Shown here: positions 11,401 to 22,364 of the stretch, piece after piece
How positions within the stretch are numbered: position 1 is the first letter of the stretch
How the letters are laid out: the number at the start of each line of letters is the position of its first letter
Source of the DNA: Eretmocerus hayati
Lineage: Eukaryota; Arthropoda; Insecta; Hymenoptera; Aphelinidae
Assembly: GCA_029851415.1 (NCBI GenBank)
Contig: CM056743.1
Coordinates: forward strand, 10,036,727 to 10,100,726
Reading direction: 5' to 3'
DNA length: 64,000 nucleotides
The notes under the pieces: generated by a model
What the model saw: only the letters and a program-made list of their open reading frames with translations
Told to the model about the DNA's origin: nothing
Databases searched by the model: none
Program-made: the position numbers and the translations under genes

Positions 11401-14400
11401 ATTGCCGGAAGGGGTGGGAAATGGGGGTAGTTGTCGCGAAAAACGGTAAAGAATTTTTAGAAAATCGGCAAGTGGAAAAACCCAGAATTTTATGACGGAT
11501 TATTGTAGAGGCGGATGAGATGCATCACCATGATTTTTTGCAGCCCTCCAAAATTGCCGGGAGGGGTGGAAAATAGGGGTAGTAATCGCGAAAAACGGTA
11601 AAGAATTTTTTGAGAATCGGCAAGTGGAAAAACCCAGAATTTTATGACGGATTATCGTAGAGGGGGATAGGATCCATCTTCATGAATATTCGCAGCCCTC
11701 TAAAATTGCCGGAAGGGGTGGAAAATGGGGGTAGTTATCGCGAAAAACGGTAAAGAACTTTTTAAAAATCGGCAAGTGAAAAAACCCAGAATTTTATGAC
11801 GGATTATCGTAGAGAGGGATAGGATGCATCACCATGAATTTTCGCAGCCCTATGAAATTGCCGGAAGGGGTGGGAAATGGGGGTAGTTGTCGCGAAAAAC
11901 GGTAAAGAATTTTTTGAAAATCGCCAAGTGGGAAAACCCAGAATTTTATGACGGATTATTGTAGAGGCGGATAAGATGCATCACCATGATTGTTTGCAGC
12001 CCTCTAAAATTGCCGGGAGGGGTGGAAAATAGGGGTAGTAATCGCGAAAAACGGTAAAGAATTCTTTGAGAATCGGCAAATGGAAAAACCCAGAATTTTA
12101 TGACGGATCATCGTAGAGGGGGATAGGATTCATCTTCATGAATATTCGCAGCCCTCTAAAATTGCCGGAAGGGGTGGGAAATGGGGGTAGTTATCACGAA
12201 AAACGGTAAAGAACTTTTTAAAGATCGGCAAGTGAAAAAACACAGAATTTAATGACGGATTATCGTAGAGAGGGATAGGATGCATCACCATGAATTTTCG
12301 CAGCCCCCTTAAATTGCCGGAAGGGGTGGGAAATGGGGGTAGTAATCGCGAAAAACGGTAAAGAAGTTTTTAAAAATCGGCAAGTGGAAAAACCCAGAAT
12401 TTTATGACTGATCATCGTAGAGGGGGATGGGATGCATCACCATGAATTTTCGCAGCCCCCTAAAATTGCCGGAATGGGTGGGAAATGGGGGTAGTTATCG
12501 CGAAAAACGGTAAAGAAGTTTTTAAAAATCTGTTAGTGAAAAAACCCAGAATTTTATGACTGATCATCGTTGAGGGGGATGGGATGCATCACCATGAATT
12601 TTTGCAACCCTTTAAAATTGCCGGAAGGGCTGGAAAATAGGGGTAGTAATCGCGAAAAACGGTAAAGAATTTTTTGATAATCGGCAAGTGGAAAAACCCA
12701 GAATTTTATGACGGATTATTGTAGAGGCGGATGAGATGCATCACCATGATTTTTTGCAGCCCTCTAAAATTGCCGTGAGGGGTGGAAAATAGGGGTAGTA
12801 ATCGCGAAAAACGGTAAAGAATTTTTTGAGAATCGGCAAGTGGAAAAACCCAGAATTTTATGACTTATTATCGTAGAGAGGGATAGGATGCATCATCATG
12901 AATTTTCGCAGCCCTCTAGAATTGCCGGAAGGGGTGGGAAATAGGGGTAGTAATCGCGAAAAACGGTAAAGAATTTTTTGAGAATCGGCAAGTGGAAAAA
13001 CCCAGAATTTTATGACGGATTATCGTAGAGGGGGATAGGATGCATCACCATGAATTTTCGCAGCCCTATGAAATTGCCGGAAGGGGTGGGAAATGTGGGT
13101 AGTTGTCGCGAAAAACGGTAAAGAATTTTTTGAAAATCGGCAAGTGGAAAAACCCAGAATTTTATGACGGATTATTGTAGAGGCGGATGAGATGCATCAC
13201 CATGATTTTTTGCAGCCCTCTAAAATTGCCGGGAGGGGTGGAAAATAGAGGTAGTAATCGCGAAAAACGGTAAAGAATTTCTTGAGAATCGGCAAGTGGA
13301 AAAACCCAGAATTTTATGACGGATTATCGTAGAGGGGGATAGGATTCATCTTCATGAATATTCGCAGCCCTCTAAAATTGCCGGAAGGGGTGGAAAATGG
13401 GGGTAGTTATCGCGAAAAACGGTAAAGAACTTTTTAAAAATCGGCAAGTGAAAAAACCCGGAATTTTATGACGGATTATCGTAGAGAGGGATAGGATGCA
13501 TCACCATGAATTTTCGCAGCCCTATGAAATTGCCGGAAGGGGTGGGAAATGGGGGTAGTTGTCGCGAAAAACGGTAAAGAATTTTTTGAAAATCGCCAAG
13601 TGGAAAAACCCAGAATTTTATGACGGATTATTGTAGAGGCGGATAAGATGCATCACCATGATTTTTTGCAGCCCTCTAAAATTGCCGGGAGGGGTGGAAA
13701 ATAGGGGTAGTAATCGCGAAAAACGGTAAAGAATTTTTTGAGAATCGGCAAGTGGAAAAACCCAGAATTTTATGACGGATTATCGTAGAGGGGGATAGGA
13801 TTCATCTTCATGAATATTCTCAGCCCTCTAAAATTGCCGGAAGGGGTGGGAAATGGGGGTAGTTATCGCGAAAAACGGTAAAGAACTTTTTAAAAATCGG
13901 CAAGTGAAAAAACCCAGAATTTTATGACGGATTATCGTAGAGAGGGATAGGATGCATCACCATGAATTTTCGCAGCCCCCTAAAATTGCCGGAAGGGGTG
14001 GGAAATGGGGGTAGTTATCGCGAAAAACGGTAAAGAAGTTTTTAAAAATCGGTTAGTGAAAAAACCCAGAATTTTATGACTGATCATCTTTGAGGGGGAT
14101 GGGATGCATTACCATGAATTTTCGCAGCCCTCTAGAGTTGCCGGAAGGGGTGGGAAATAGGGGTAGTAATCGCGAAAAACGGTGAAGAATTTTTAAAAAA
14201 TCGGGAAGTGGAAAAACCCAGAATTTTATGACGGATTATCGTAGAAGCTAATGAGATGCATCACCATGATTCTTTGCAGCCCTCTAAAATTTCCGGAAGG
14301 GGTGGAAAATAGGGGTAGTAATCGCGAAAAACGGTAAAGAATTTTTTGAAAATCGGCAAGTGAAAAAACCCAGAAATTCATGGCGGATTACCGTAGAGGG

Positions 14401-15142
14401 GGATAGGATGCATCACCATGAATTTTCGCAGCCCTCTAGAATTGCCGGAAGGGGTGGGAAATAGGGCTAGTAATCGCGAAAAACGGTGAAGAATTTTTAA
14501 AAAATCGGGAAGTGGAAAAACCCAGAATTTTATGACGGATTATCGTAGAAGCTAATGAGATGCATCACCATGATTTTTTGCAGCCCTCTAAAATTGCCGG
14601 AAGGGGTGGAAAATAGGGGTAGTAATCGGGGAAAACGGTAAAGAGCTTTTTGAAAATCGGCAAGTGGAAAAACCCAGAATTTTATGACGGATTATCGTAT
14701 AGGGGGATAGGATGCATCACCATGAATTTTCGCAGCCCTCTAAAATTGCCGGAAGGGGTGGGAAATGGGGGTAGTTATCGCGAAAACCGGTAAAGAACTT
14801 TTTAAAAATCGGCAAGTGAAAAAACCCAGAATTTTATGACGGATTATCGTAGAGAGGGATAGGATGCATCACCATGGATTTTCGCAGCCCTCTAAAATCG
14901 CCGGAAGGGGTTGGAAATGGGGGTAGTTGTCGCGGAAAACGGTAAAGAATTTTCGGAAAATCGGCAAGTGGAAAAACCCAGAATTTTATGACGGATTATC
15001 GTAGAGGCCGATGAGATGCATCACCATGATTTTTTGCAGCCCTCTAAAATTGCCGGAAGGGGTGGAAAATAGGGGTAGTAATCGCGAAAAACGGTAAAGA
15101 ATTTTTTGAAAATCGGCAAGTGGAAAAGCCCAGAATTTTATA
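5490..15142 (+). repeat. ~152-bp satellite array, left arm, about 64 units
   Basis: The unit carries recognisable blocks: ATTGCCGGAAGGGGTGG, GGGGTAGTAATCGCGAAAAA, AATCGGCAAGTGGAAAAACC, AGAATTTTATGACGGATTAT and GGATGCATCACCATGA. Spacing of CCGGAAGGGG is 151-153 bp. Variants recur in a regular order. TTCATCTTCATG appears at 6049, 6505 and 6961, a 456-bp trimer. The rare variant TCCATCTTCATG appears at 8329 and 11673, 3344 bp or 22 units apart. This is therefore a nested higher-order satellite. No protein is encoded. Confidence 0.95.
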
Positions 15143-16104
15143 TGCAAGGACGAATATCGGGGGATTACGTCCTGCATCGCTAGGATGTGCAGCATAGGCG
15201 GCGACGGAGTTTTAGTCTGTTTGTGAGAAAACCGGGTCTCACACCTACCAAGGGAAAGCGAAGGAGTTGGTAGGTTCTTAATTACAAAGATTTTGAGCTA
15301 TTCAAGACATGAATCAGATCGATATTGGAGGAATTAGAGAACTGGGAAGTATCGCAGTGAGCCGATGGCTCGACCGGCATCCGTGACACCCGTGCAAAAA
15401 AGCATAATTCAAATCTTGATTTCGCTCAAATCGATGAACTTACTTCATTTTGCGCGGATTTAGGCCCACGATTTCTCAAAATCTTCATTCTTAGAATCCC
15501 GACATCTGCCTCGCATGCTGTTGCCACATCTGAGCTGTGACTTATGAGTTAAATCTTTGACAAGACCGACGCTGCACTGCATAACGCGTTTCCCAGTTCT
15601 GCTTACAGCGTAGTACGTAAGTAGGCCACTTATGGAGCCCAATCGCCTATTCCGAATTTCAAAAGCGTTCGGCTCAGAGTGAGTGGGACTAATCACATCT
15701 CAAAGTATACGGATATACTTCAAAATAGTATATTATGTGTCGAGTGCAGAAAAACTATGTTCTTCAGGAGAACCGTGCTGAACGTCGACGATGCCGAAGC
15801 ATGGTTTCCTCGGTGAACGAAGTTTTCCGCACGAGGAGGTATGCTGTTTTATGGGAAGAGACGGGCAAACCGCGAGTTGCCACGCTACGGACCCCTTCGA
15901 AACCTTCAAGGGGCTGTAGGAAGTCGCGATAGTGTGTTCCGGAACAGGAACATTAATCCAAAATGAAATTTTTGATTTTTTTGATAGTTTATGAAAATTG
16001 GTACTGTACTTTCAAATTCAATATCCCTGTCTGAAACCCCATGCAGCACTTGGGAGGCGCTGGAGAAAATCACGGCAGTGTATCTCGGTATCAAGGACGA
16101 TATA
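15143..16104. other. Central spacer of element 1, no recognised gene
   Basis: This 0.96-kb non-satellite block separates the two inverted arrays. It contains only short frames on both strands (up to ~84 codons) and no transposase motif. It is less A-rich than the satellite and includes a block at 15195-15300 with CTACCAA...TTGGTAG inverted motifs. Its origin is unknown. It could be a remnant of the autonomous core or captured host DNA. Confidence 0.5.
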
Positions 16105-17184
16105 CTATTTACACCCCTTCCGGCAATTTTAGAGGGCTGCGAAAATCCACGGTGATGCATCCTATCCCTCTTTACGATGATCCGTCATAAAATTCTGGGT
16201 TTTTCCACTTGCCGATTCTCAAAAAATTCTTTACCGTTTTTCGCGATTACTACCCCTATTTTCCACCCCTCCCGGCAATTTTAGAGGGCTGCAAAAAAAC
16301 ATGGTGATGCATCTCATCGGCCTCTACGGTAATCCGCCATGAAATTCTGGGTTTTTTCACTTGCCGATTTTCAAAAAATTCTTTACCGTTTTCCGCGATT
16401 ACTACCCCTATTTTCCACCCCTTCCGGCAATTTTAGAGGGCTGCAAAAAATCATGGTGATGCATCTCATTAGCTTCTACGATAATCCATCATAAAATTCT
16501 GGGTTTTTCCACTTCCCGATTTTTTAAAAATTCTTCACCGTTTTTCGCGATTACTACCCCTATTTCCCACCCCTTCTGGCAATTCTAGAGAGCTGCGAAA
16601 ATTGATGGTGATGCATCCTATCCCCCTCTACGATAGTAAGTCATAAAATTAAGGGTTTTTCCACTTGCCGATTATCAAAAAATTCTTTACCGTTTTTCGC
16701 GATTACTACCCCTATTTTCCAGCCCTTTCGGCAATTTTAAAGGGTTGCAAAAATTCATGGTGATGCATCCCATCCCCCTCAACGATGATCAGTCATAAAA
16801 TTCTGGGTTTTTTCACTAACCGATTTTTAAAAACTTCTTTACCGTTTTTCGCGATAACTACCCCCATTTCCCACCCCTCCCGGCAATTTTAGAGGGCTGC
16901 AAAAATTCATGGTGATGCATCCTATCCCCCTCTACGATAATCCGTCATAAAATTCTGGGTTTTTCCACTTGCCGATTTTCAAAAAATTCTTTACCGTTTT
17001 TCGCGATTACTACCCCTATTTTCCACCCCTTCCGGCAATTTTAGAGGGCTGCAAAAAATCATGGTGATGCATCTCATCGGCCTCTACGATAATCCGTCAT
17101 AAAATTCTGGGTTTTTCCACTTGCCGATTTTTAAAAAGTTCTCTACCGTTTTTCGCGATTACTACCCCTATTTCCCACCCCTAG
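16105..17184 (-). repeat. ~152-bp satellite array, right arm, about 7 units
   Basis: These units are the reverse complement of the 5490-15142 satellite (for example CCACCCCTTCCGGCAATTTT and CATGGTGATGCATC), at the same spacing. The right arm has roughly one ninth of the copy number of the left arm. Confidence 0.93.
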
Positions 17185-17503
17185 GCAGTTTCTGTCGGTT
17201 CAGAGAAGATCCCCGTGGTGTACATCCAGTCTATCATTATCATAAGTGAGATCCTGGGTATATCATTTAATTGATGATACAAGGCATCATGGAAACGATA
17301 CATCATATGCACCTGCCACCCTAGCTATAAGACACCCTCTGTAAATCACCATAACTACCCCCAAAGTGTCTATTGTGGCCCAGATCGATCATGATATGTC
17401 TTAATATACTCCCATACATCGCTTAAACCAGCCTAGAGTTCAGTTTCTGAAATTTCAAAAAATTTCGATTCGTTGCTTAACAACGTTTAGCAAGACCGCT
17501 ACA
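17185..17503 (-). repeat. Outer terminal inverted repeat of element 1, right arm
   Basis: Reverse complement of 5163-5489. Contains CTGTCGGTTCAGAGAAGATC, mirrored near 5455-5475, and ends in CGCTACA before the duplicated target. Confidence 0.88.
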
Positions 17504-17513
17504 TTTCGGAGTA
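17504..17513 (+). repeat. 10-bp target-site duplication, right copy
   Basis: TTTCGGAGTA, identical to 5153-5162. Confidence 0.9.
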
Positions 17514-17528
17514 GTCACTTGGAACCTG

Positions 17529-17738
17529 TTGAAGGAAAATTTGTGCCAAATTACGCGACTAGAATCACGCGAAAAGTTTAGATTGATCGAACTTAACGGA
17601 CTATGTGCACGACTACATCGACTGGAAAAAGGTTTGGCGGCAGCCATCCGAGACAACGATCGTCTCGATAGTGAAGTTAGAATTTTGCATCGCCAAATTT
17701 CGGACCAACACCGTCGAAGACGGAGATATCCATATTAA
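17529..17738 (+). pseudogene. Coiled-coil ORF fragment downstream of pol
   Basis: The open frame has no ATG near its start. The peptide has heptad-like Leu/Ile spacing (E-K-F-R-L-I-E-L, R-L-H-R-L-E-K-G-L, D-S-E-V-R-I-L-H-R-Q-I) and ends in a very basic tail. It looks like a short coiled coil. It is out of frame with the ATG ORF at 5048 by one base, suggesting a frameshift or a separate reading frame. Function unknown; probably an accessory ORF of the retroelement. Confidence 0.35.
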
Positions 17739-17917
17739 TGTAGCTTACGTATATACATATATTTAGATCGAAGGATATAATTAAATTCGAATAATAAATA
17801 ATGATTAGAATCAGCATTAGAACTTCATTATTGCACTTAACCCGAACTTAGTTCCTACATCATTATTATTTTTTTATTTTTCATTTATACCTTGAATTTT
17901 TGGATTACAGCTCAATC

Positions 17918-18181
17918 ATGCCAGTCTCCCAAGCAAAACGTAAACGACAACGGTTAAATCGTAAATTGAAGCGTTTGCAGCTACAAATAGCCCGTACCGA
18001 AAAACTTCTGAATTTTTCAACTTTATCCGGGAGATTCGAGGTTAAAGTCACGCAACACGCGGTCGAGATAATCCCGAAACATCCAATAGAGTCGAAAAAT
18101 ATGCTCGCTGAAGAGGACTGCTTAATTATTGAAAATGAAATTTCTTGGGCTGATTTCGAAAATTTGAATTTAGATGGTTAA
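17918..18181 (+). CDS. Small basic coiled-coil protein, 87 aa
   Basis: ATG at 17918, TAA at 18179-18181. The N-terminal third is very basic (K-R-K-R-Q-R-L-N-R-K-L-K-R-L) and predicted helical by its Leu/Arg spacing. The C-terminal third is acidic (E-E-D-C-L-I-I-E-N-E). A pyrimidine-rich tract ending in TTGGATTACAG lies 7 bp before the ATG and resembles a 3' splice site, so the ORF could be reached by splicing, as env-like ORFs are in some retroelements. Its end overlaps the next ORF by 8 nt. No known family was recognised. Confidence 0.45.
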   Translation: MPVSQAKRKRQRLNRKLKRLQLQIARTEKLLNFSTLSGRFEVKVTQHAVEIIPKHPIESKNMLAEEDCLIIENEISWADFENLNLDG

Positions 18182-18476
18182 ACCAAAAACCGATCATATG
18201 CGTCAAGGGATGCAAATTCGAAGGCTGAAACAACGCGCAAAGAAACGCTCAGCCCAGATGGTAGAAAAATTAGGTTTCACACGTATCGAGCACCAGGAGA
18301 AATTATCCGAAGCTTTAGCAGACGCAGCTGTGGCCCAAAGGGAGGTAGAGTTGCTCCGAATCAAGTTGGCGGAAGCGGAAGCTGCTGCGGTAAAAGCACG
18401 CGACGAGCAAGTTAAAACTATGGTGATTCATACTGAAACTGCTTACCAAACCCTGTTAAAAAGTTACAAAAAATAA
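18174..18476 (+). CDS. Coiled-coil protein, 100 aa, overlapping the previous ORF
   Basis: ATG at 18174 lies inside the last codons of the preceding ORF (the overlap reads ATGGTTAA). The protein is basic at the start and then strongly coiled-coil: A-L-A-D-A-A-V-A-Q-R-E-V-E-L-L-R-I-K-L-A-E-A-E-A-A-A-V. It ends with a K-S-Y-K-K tail and TAA at 18474-18476. The tight overlap and shared base composition argue that this and the two preceding ORFs form one cassette downstream of pol. Function unknown. Confidence 0.45.
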   Translation: MVKPKTDHMRQGMQIRRLKQRAKKRSAQMVEKLGFTRIEHQEKLSEALADAAVAQREVELLRIKLAEAEAAAVKARDEQVKTMVIHTETAYQTLLKSYKK

Positions 18477-18558
18477 AATCATTTATTTCAAGATTTTTTT
18501 CGATAATTTTCTTATGTTTTGTTAGTCCTCAAATTTGTATAAAAGCAACGTTAAATTC

Positions 18559-18562
<4 letters not shown>

Positions 18563-18598
<36 letters not shown>
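18563..18598. repeat. (AT)n microsatellite
   Basis: About 18 perfect AT dinucleotides, 87 bp after the last accessory ORF. Confidence 0.95.
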
Positions 18599-18600
<2 letters not shown>

Positions 18601-21160
18601 ACATTTTCTTTGGTATCAAATGACTAGAATAGGTGGAATTATTGCTAAAGACTAGAGGTTAACGGTAATATGTTAATTCCAAGTTTGAATTATTTTGGTT
18701 TAGTGAAAGATGGAAAATCATCTATTACAATAGAATTAGAATCGTAGAGTCATACCTAATTTCCTGGTAAATCCCATATATCAAACATCCTTATAACCAC
18801 ATCCTTACGGGAAGGTCAAGAGCCATCCATACTTCTGCTACTTTAATTTTTTTAATTAGAGTATCATACTTATGGGAGGCGAACCCAATCTTCGGTTGGA
18901 TCTCACGGATACGGCGAAGGCAATGGAGCCGTATCATTCCTTCCAATTCCTAAAAACCATTAGAGTTATTGAAGGGTAAAGATTTCGACCTACCCAAAGT
19001 TCATTATGCCACTTTACGGATATTTAATACCTATCCGAATAACGTAAACTGAAAGTGAAATGAGTAAATTCTATAATAGAATCACGAGAAATTTTGTTAC
19101 ACGATCCGATGGTCTGATCTGAAAATTGTCTCGTTTTCTTTCTTAATTTATCTCCATCAATCTTCATATATGAGATTCGACTCCAATAAATTGGGGGAAC
19201 TATGCAACGTCCGCAATTTTCAGATAATTTTAAAGTTTGGAAATAATAAGCATTTTCAGCCAGCCACTCGAGCAAATGCATCAGACCAGTCGTGTAAGTA
19301 GATTCATGCATGTACGGTGTGGTAATACTAATACTAACTATTGTATAGTGAATTATTGTGAATTAATCAATGTACTAATACTTAGGAACTGCTTTTACAC
19401 GACGATTGGGGAACTCGATATATATGTGTCAGGTCAGCTATATTTTACACCCTTTCCACGACGAACCATCACCGATATATCAATACTAATAGCTGACCAA
19501 TCAATTCAAATTTGCGGTGAAATTTTCATTAGTATGCATGAAAACGCGTGTCTATGAGATCGTCCAGTCGAGCCGCCGAAATTGGTCTTGAAGTGGGGAT
19601 CTGGCGAGCTCAGGCATATAGTTAGCCGACGGACGAGTGCGTCGTCACTTGCGCTGGAACGACAGCAAACTACAACAAGCTGAAATATATACGCCTGTGT
19701 CGAGTTCGTACCCAGGTCTCCCCAAGACCAAATGTAAGTTGAAATTTCGAATATCCAAGTGGACCGCTTCGGCGAGCATGCGGATTCAATATCGCGACCC
19801 TCTTTGGATCGGGATAAATAGTCAACATTGCGAATATTTAGGATCCAAGGCGGGACAGAAATTAATTTTTTTACGTGAACGTGGGCAAGTTTTATGCATC
19901 AGACCCAATTGGGCAAGCCGGACCGATCGTCTCTGTACCCAGGATGGGGTTCAGACTCACGATAAGCCGACATAACGCAGTGGTCTGATGCCGGTTCGAT
20001 TTCAAGGTAAAATCACCCGGTTATACGCGTAGAAATCCATACCTCGCACAAGTAATATCTTTTCGTCTCGGCCCACTCCAAATATGCGCGATATTACAAT
20101 CATTTGTGTTTCAAAAGTATCAGACACACGCGAATAGGGCTCAAATTTATGAATATCTGTACTAATGCGTACTGATTCAAATGTGTTACAGATAGACGTA
20201 TAATTTTTCCATAGACACAAGTCAAATCGAGGATGAGAGTCACATCGTCGATTATACTAAGAGACCAGAAATAATCATAAATTTTCAATTCTATGTACAC
20301 GATCGAGATCGTGGTTTTGAATTGTGTAGAATCAGATTTCAAAGTAAATTTCGAATCATTGTAAAGTTATAGGAATAAAATCATGGTCACACGAACCAAA
20401 CTCTTTTCATGAGAAAATACCCGATAAATTATTTCCCAGAATTATTTTTTAATATTTTCAGGCCCTCCTTTGGTAATAAATGCTTATATACATAAAGCCA
20501 CTTATATACAATCATCATGCTCGAGAATCACTAAAATTCATGCTATAACAAAATTATTTGAAGCCAGTAGAACGAATTTCTGCATGATATAATTTTTGAT
20601 ATCGATATTAAAAATTTAGCTATACATCGAGCAAATACTCGTCTCAGGCGATGGCGTTATCATGTTTCACGGTTTAATCGAGTAATAAAATCAATTGCGA
20701 ACAAAACGAGCTAACATACATATGATTTACTCGTAAAATGCCTGAGAATAAGTGATTTGATCGATGGAATCGCATAACCGATGAAATCGACCGATTTCAT
20801 GCTTTATTCATTTATTCTTTAATTATTGTGCATTTTTAGTTGCTTATAGTTTTTGATATAAGTAACTTGTGGCCGTAGTATGCTTTTTCAGCATTGAATA
20901 GCTAGAGTGCCGTATTCCCAAAGTTCCAGTCCCCGATCGATCGATTGAAAGTACGAGGATTTCAATCGATCCAAGCAGCAAAAACGTGAGTATATTCGGA
21001 CGTTCGAGAGGAAGCAGCCAAGCTAAGATCCAGTGCCGAATAATATCTTACGCCACTCGTTTGCTCAGATAGATATATATATATATATATATTCATATAT
21101 ACCCCAACCTCGCAAATGTTTGGGGAACATTTACATTTTTCAGAGATTTGACTAACATCC
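18599..21160. other. Anonymous stretch, no supported gene
   Basis: AT-rich sequence with scattered frames below ~112 codons on both strands and no recognised domain. The longest, 19637-19975 (+), is Arg/Gln/Lys-rich without known motifs. A (AT)10 microsatellite lies at 21073-21092. A 3' LTR resembling the 441-1075 region was looked for here and not found. Confidence 0.5.
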
Positions 21161-21170
21161 TTTTCCACAG

Positions 21171-22364
21171 ATCTAGTTGAAGAGGAGGAAGAACTCAACT
21201 CGGGTGAATCTGAGGTCCCCCAGTTACCAGACATTGAGACAACGGTGTGTGAAGCTCTTACACCAATATCGATGGATATGAGTGCGCCAAAAATACAGTT
21301 AGTTGGAGCTCCTGGCTTTGCTTTTCAGCATCCGGAAAGAGTGATCATTAATACGACAGACACTGACGCAAAAAAGTATCTATGTATCTTCTGCTACGCT
21401 AAAGGAGAATTAAATTTACTGAGTTGGGAAATAATCGATCATCTGATATCTTGCCATAAAGATGAGGCCCGAGTGAAAACTATTCTGAGCCTTCCACCCG
21501 CAAAGAGGGTGAAAGGCTAGAAACTCGGCAAAGACCAAATAGCTAGACTAGATGCTATAGATGACATCCGTAAGGAAGGTGCACTCCTCCATGAGAGAAT
21601 AATGACTCAAGGAGAGCAACCCCAAGTCGAGAGGAGGAGCTCAAACCAAAAAACATTGGACCAATATTTCAGATGCGATATATGTAAAGGGAGTTGTTCA
21701 AAAACAGGACTTCACAAACATGAGAACCGCTGTACGCAGAAAAAAAAAATACAAAAGCAAAATATTTCTTCTCGTCGAAGGCACAACCAAGTTTTAGGAA
21801 ACATTCATCCCGTAGCTTTGGACGGGCTCCGACCTTTCGTGATCAGAATGAAGAACGATGCACCGGGCAACCTGATCCGGTCTTCTAAAAATTTACTCGA
21901 ATATGGGAACGATTTATGGTTGAAGTATAGATTAGACGTTACTTATCAAAAGATTGCCGTAACACGGATGCGTGTACAAGCAAAAACGATGATCCCCACG
22001 AATCGAATAAAAACGCAGAAAAAGAAAGAAATTCTTGGAGAGTGGAATTAGATATACTATCCGTGCCACGTGATGGACATTATCGATGCGGTAGGTATTG
22101 TCGCGCAAGCTGACGCAGACTCACATCTCTGTAAATTACCAGCGACCGTCCGTGACATTAAACTTGCCCTCCTCGACTCGGCGCAAATAAATGTTGTCCG
22201 ACTTAATGAGCAAGATCCTGTCGACAGGAAAACGAAAATTGAGTATATCTAATCCTTCCTGAAGCAAATTGAGTGCAGATAGAAAATTTATGTTCAGAAT
22301 GTAGTTTCCGGATTGAAAACTCATAAACGTCTAAACGAGGGCCTCGAGAAGTTTGAAAGGTAAT
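21171..22364 (+). pseudogene. Arthropod C2H2/C2HC zinc-finger protein pseudogene
   Basis: The frame is open from a likely splice acceptor (CTTTTCCACAG ending at 21170) through 22364 in one single frame, broken by TAG at 21518-21520, TAG at 22049-22051, TAA at 22250-22252 and a further stop near 22288. After an acidic N-terminus, the first finger reads Y-L-C-I-F-C ... D-H-L-I-S-C-H. It is followed by a V-K-T-I-L-S-L-P segment and then a second C2HC finger, C-D-I-C-K-G ... H-K-H-E-N-R-C. A helical C-terminal region ends in K-L-A-L-L-D-S-A. This pattern (two zinc-binding motifs, then a conserved helical region) is one I associate with an expanded uncharacterised arthropod zinc-finger family, but the family match is from memory. 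There are several stops and no frameshifts, so decay is probably recent. Confidence 0.6.

Larger units (their letters stand above)
5163..17503. mobile_element. Foldback-type transposon 1 (12.3 kb) with satellite-filled inverted arms
   Basis: The element begins TGTAGCGGTCTTGCTAAACG and ends with the reverse complement CGTTTAGCAAGACCGCTACA, flanked by an exact 10-bp duplication. Each arm has a ~320-bp unique outer part (5163-5489; 17185-17503) that is near-identical between arms, then a tandem array of a ~152-bp unit. The arrays point toward each other: 5490-15142 in one orientation, 16105-17184 in the other, with a 0.96-kb spacer between them. No transposase domain is visible, so it is non-autonomous. 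Drosophila FB elements have long arms made of tandem repeats and 9-bp duplications and are considered Mutator-related. Assignment to that group is inference from structure only. Confidence 0.88.
1256..18476 (+). mobile_element. Degenerate Ty3/gypsy-like retroelement, split by a foldback-type insertion
   Basis: Protease, RT, RNase H and integrase are collinear in the Ty3/gypsy order at 1256-5001. Small basic ORFs follow at 5048-5162 and 17514-18476 and appear to be part of the same unit. The satellite-filled element at 5163-17503 divides it and duplicates 10 bp of it. At least two frame changes, two in-frame stops and a short repeat expansion inactivate pol. No LTR pair was found, so both outer borders are approximate. 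Confidence 0.7.

Noticed and set aside
5490..15142. CRISPR-like array
   Set aside because: The whole 152-bp unit is repeated without unique spacers, and the setting is eukaryotic; it is a satellite.
19950..20020. tRNA-like block with GGTTCGATTTC (B-box-like)
   Set aside because: No cloverleaf could be formed and the A-box side is poor; at most a decayed SINE.
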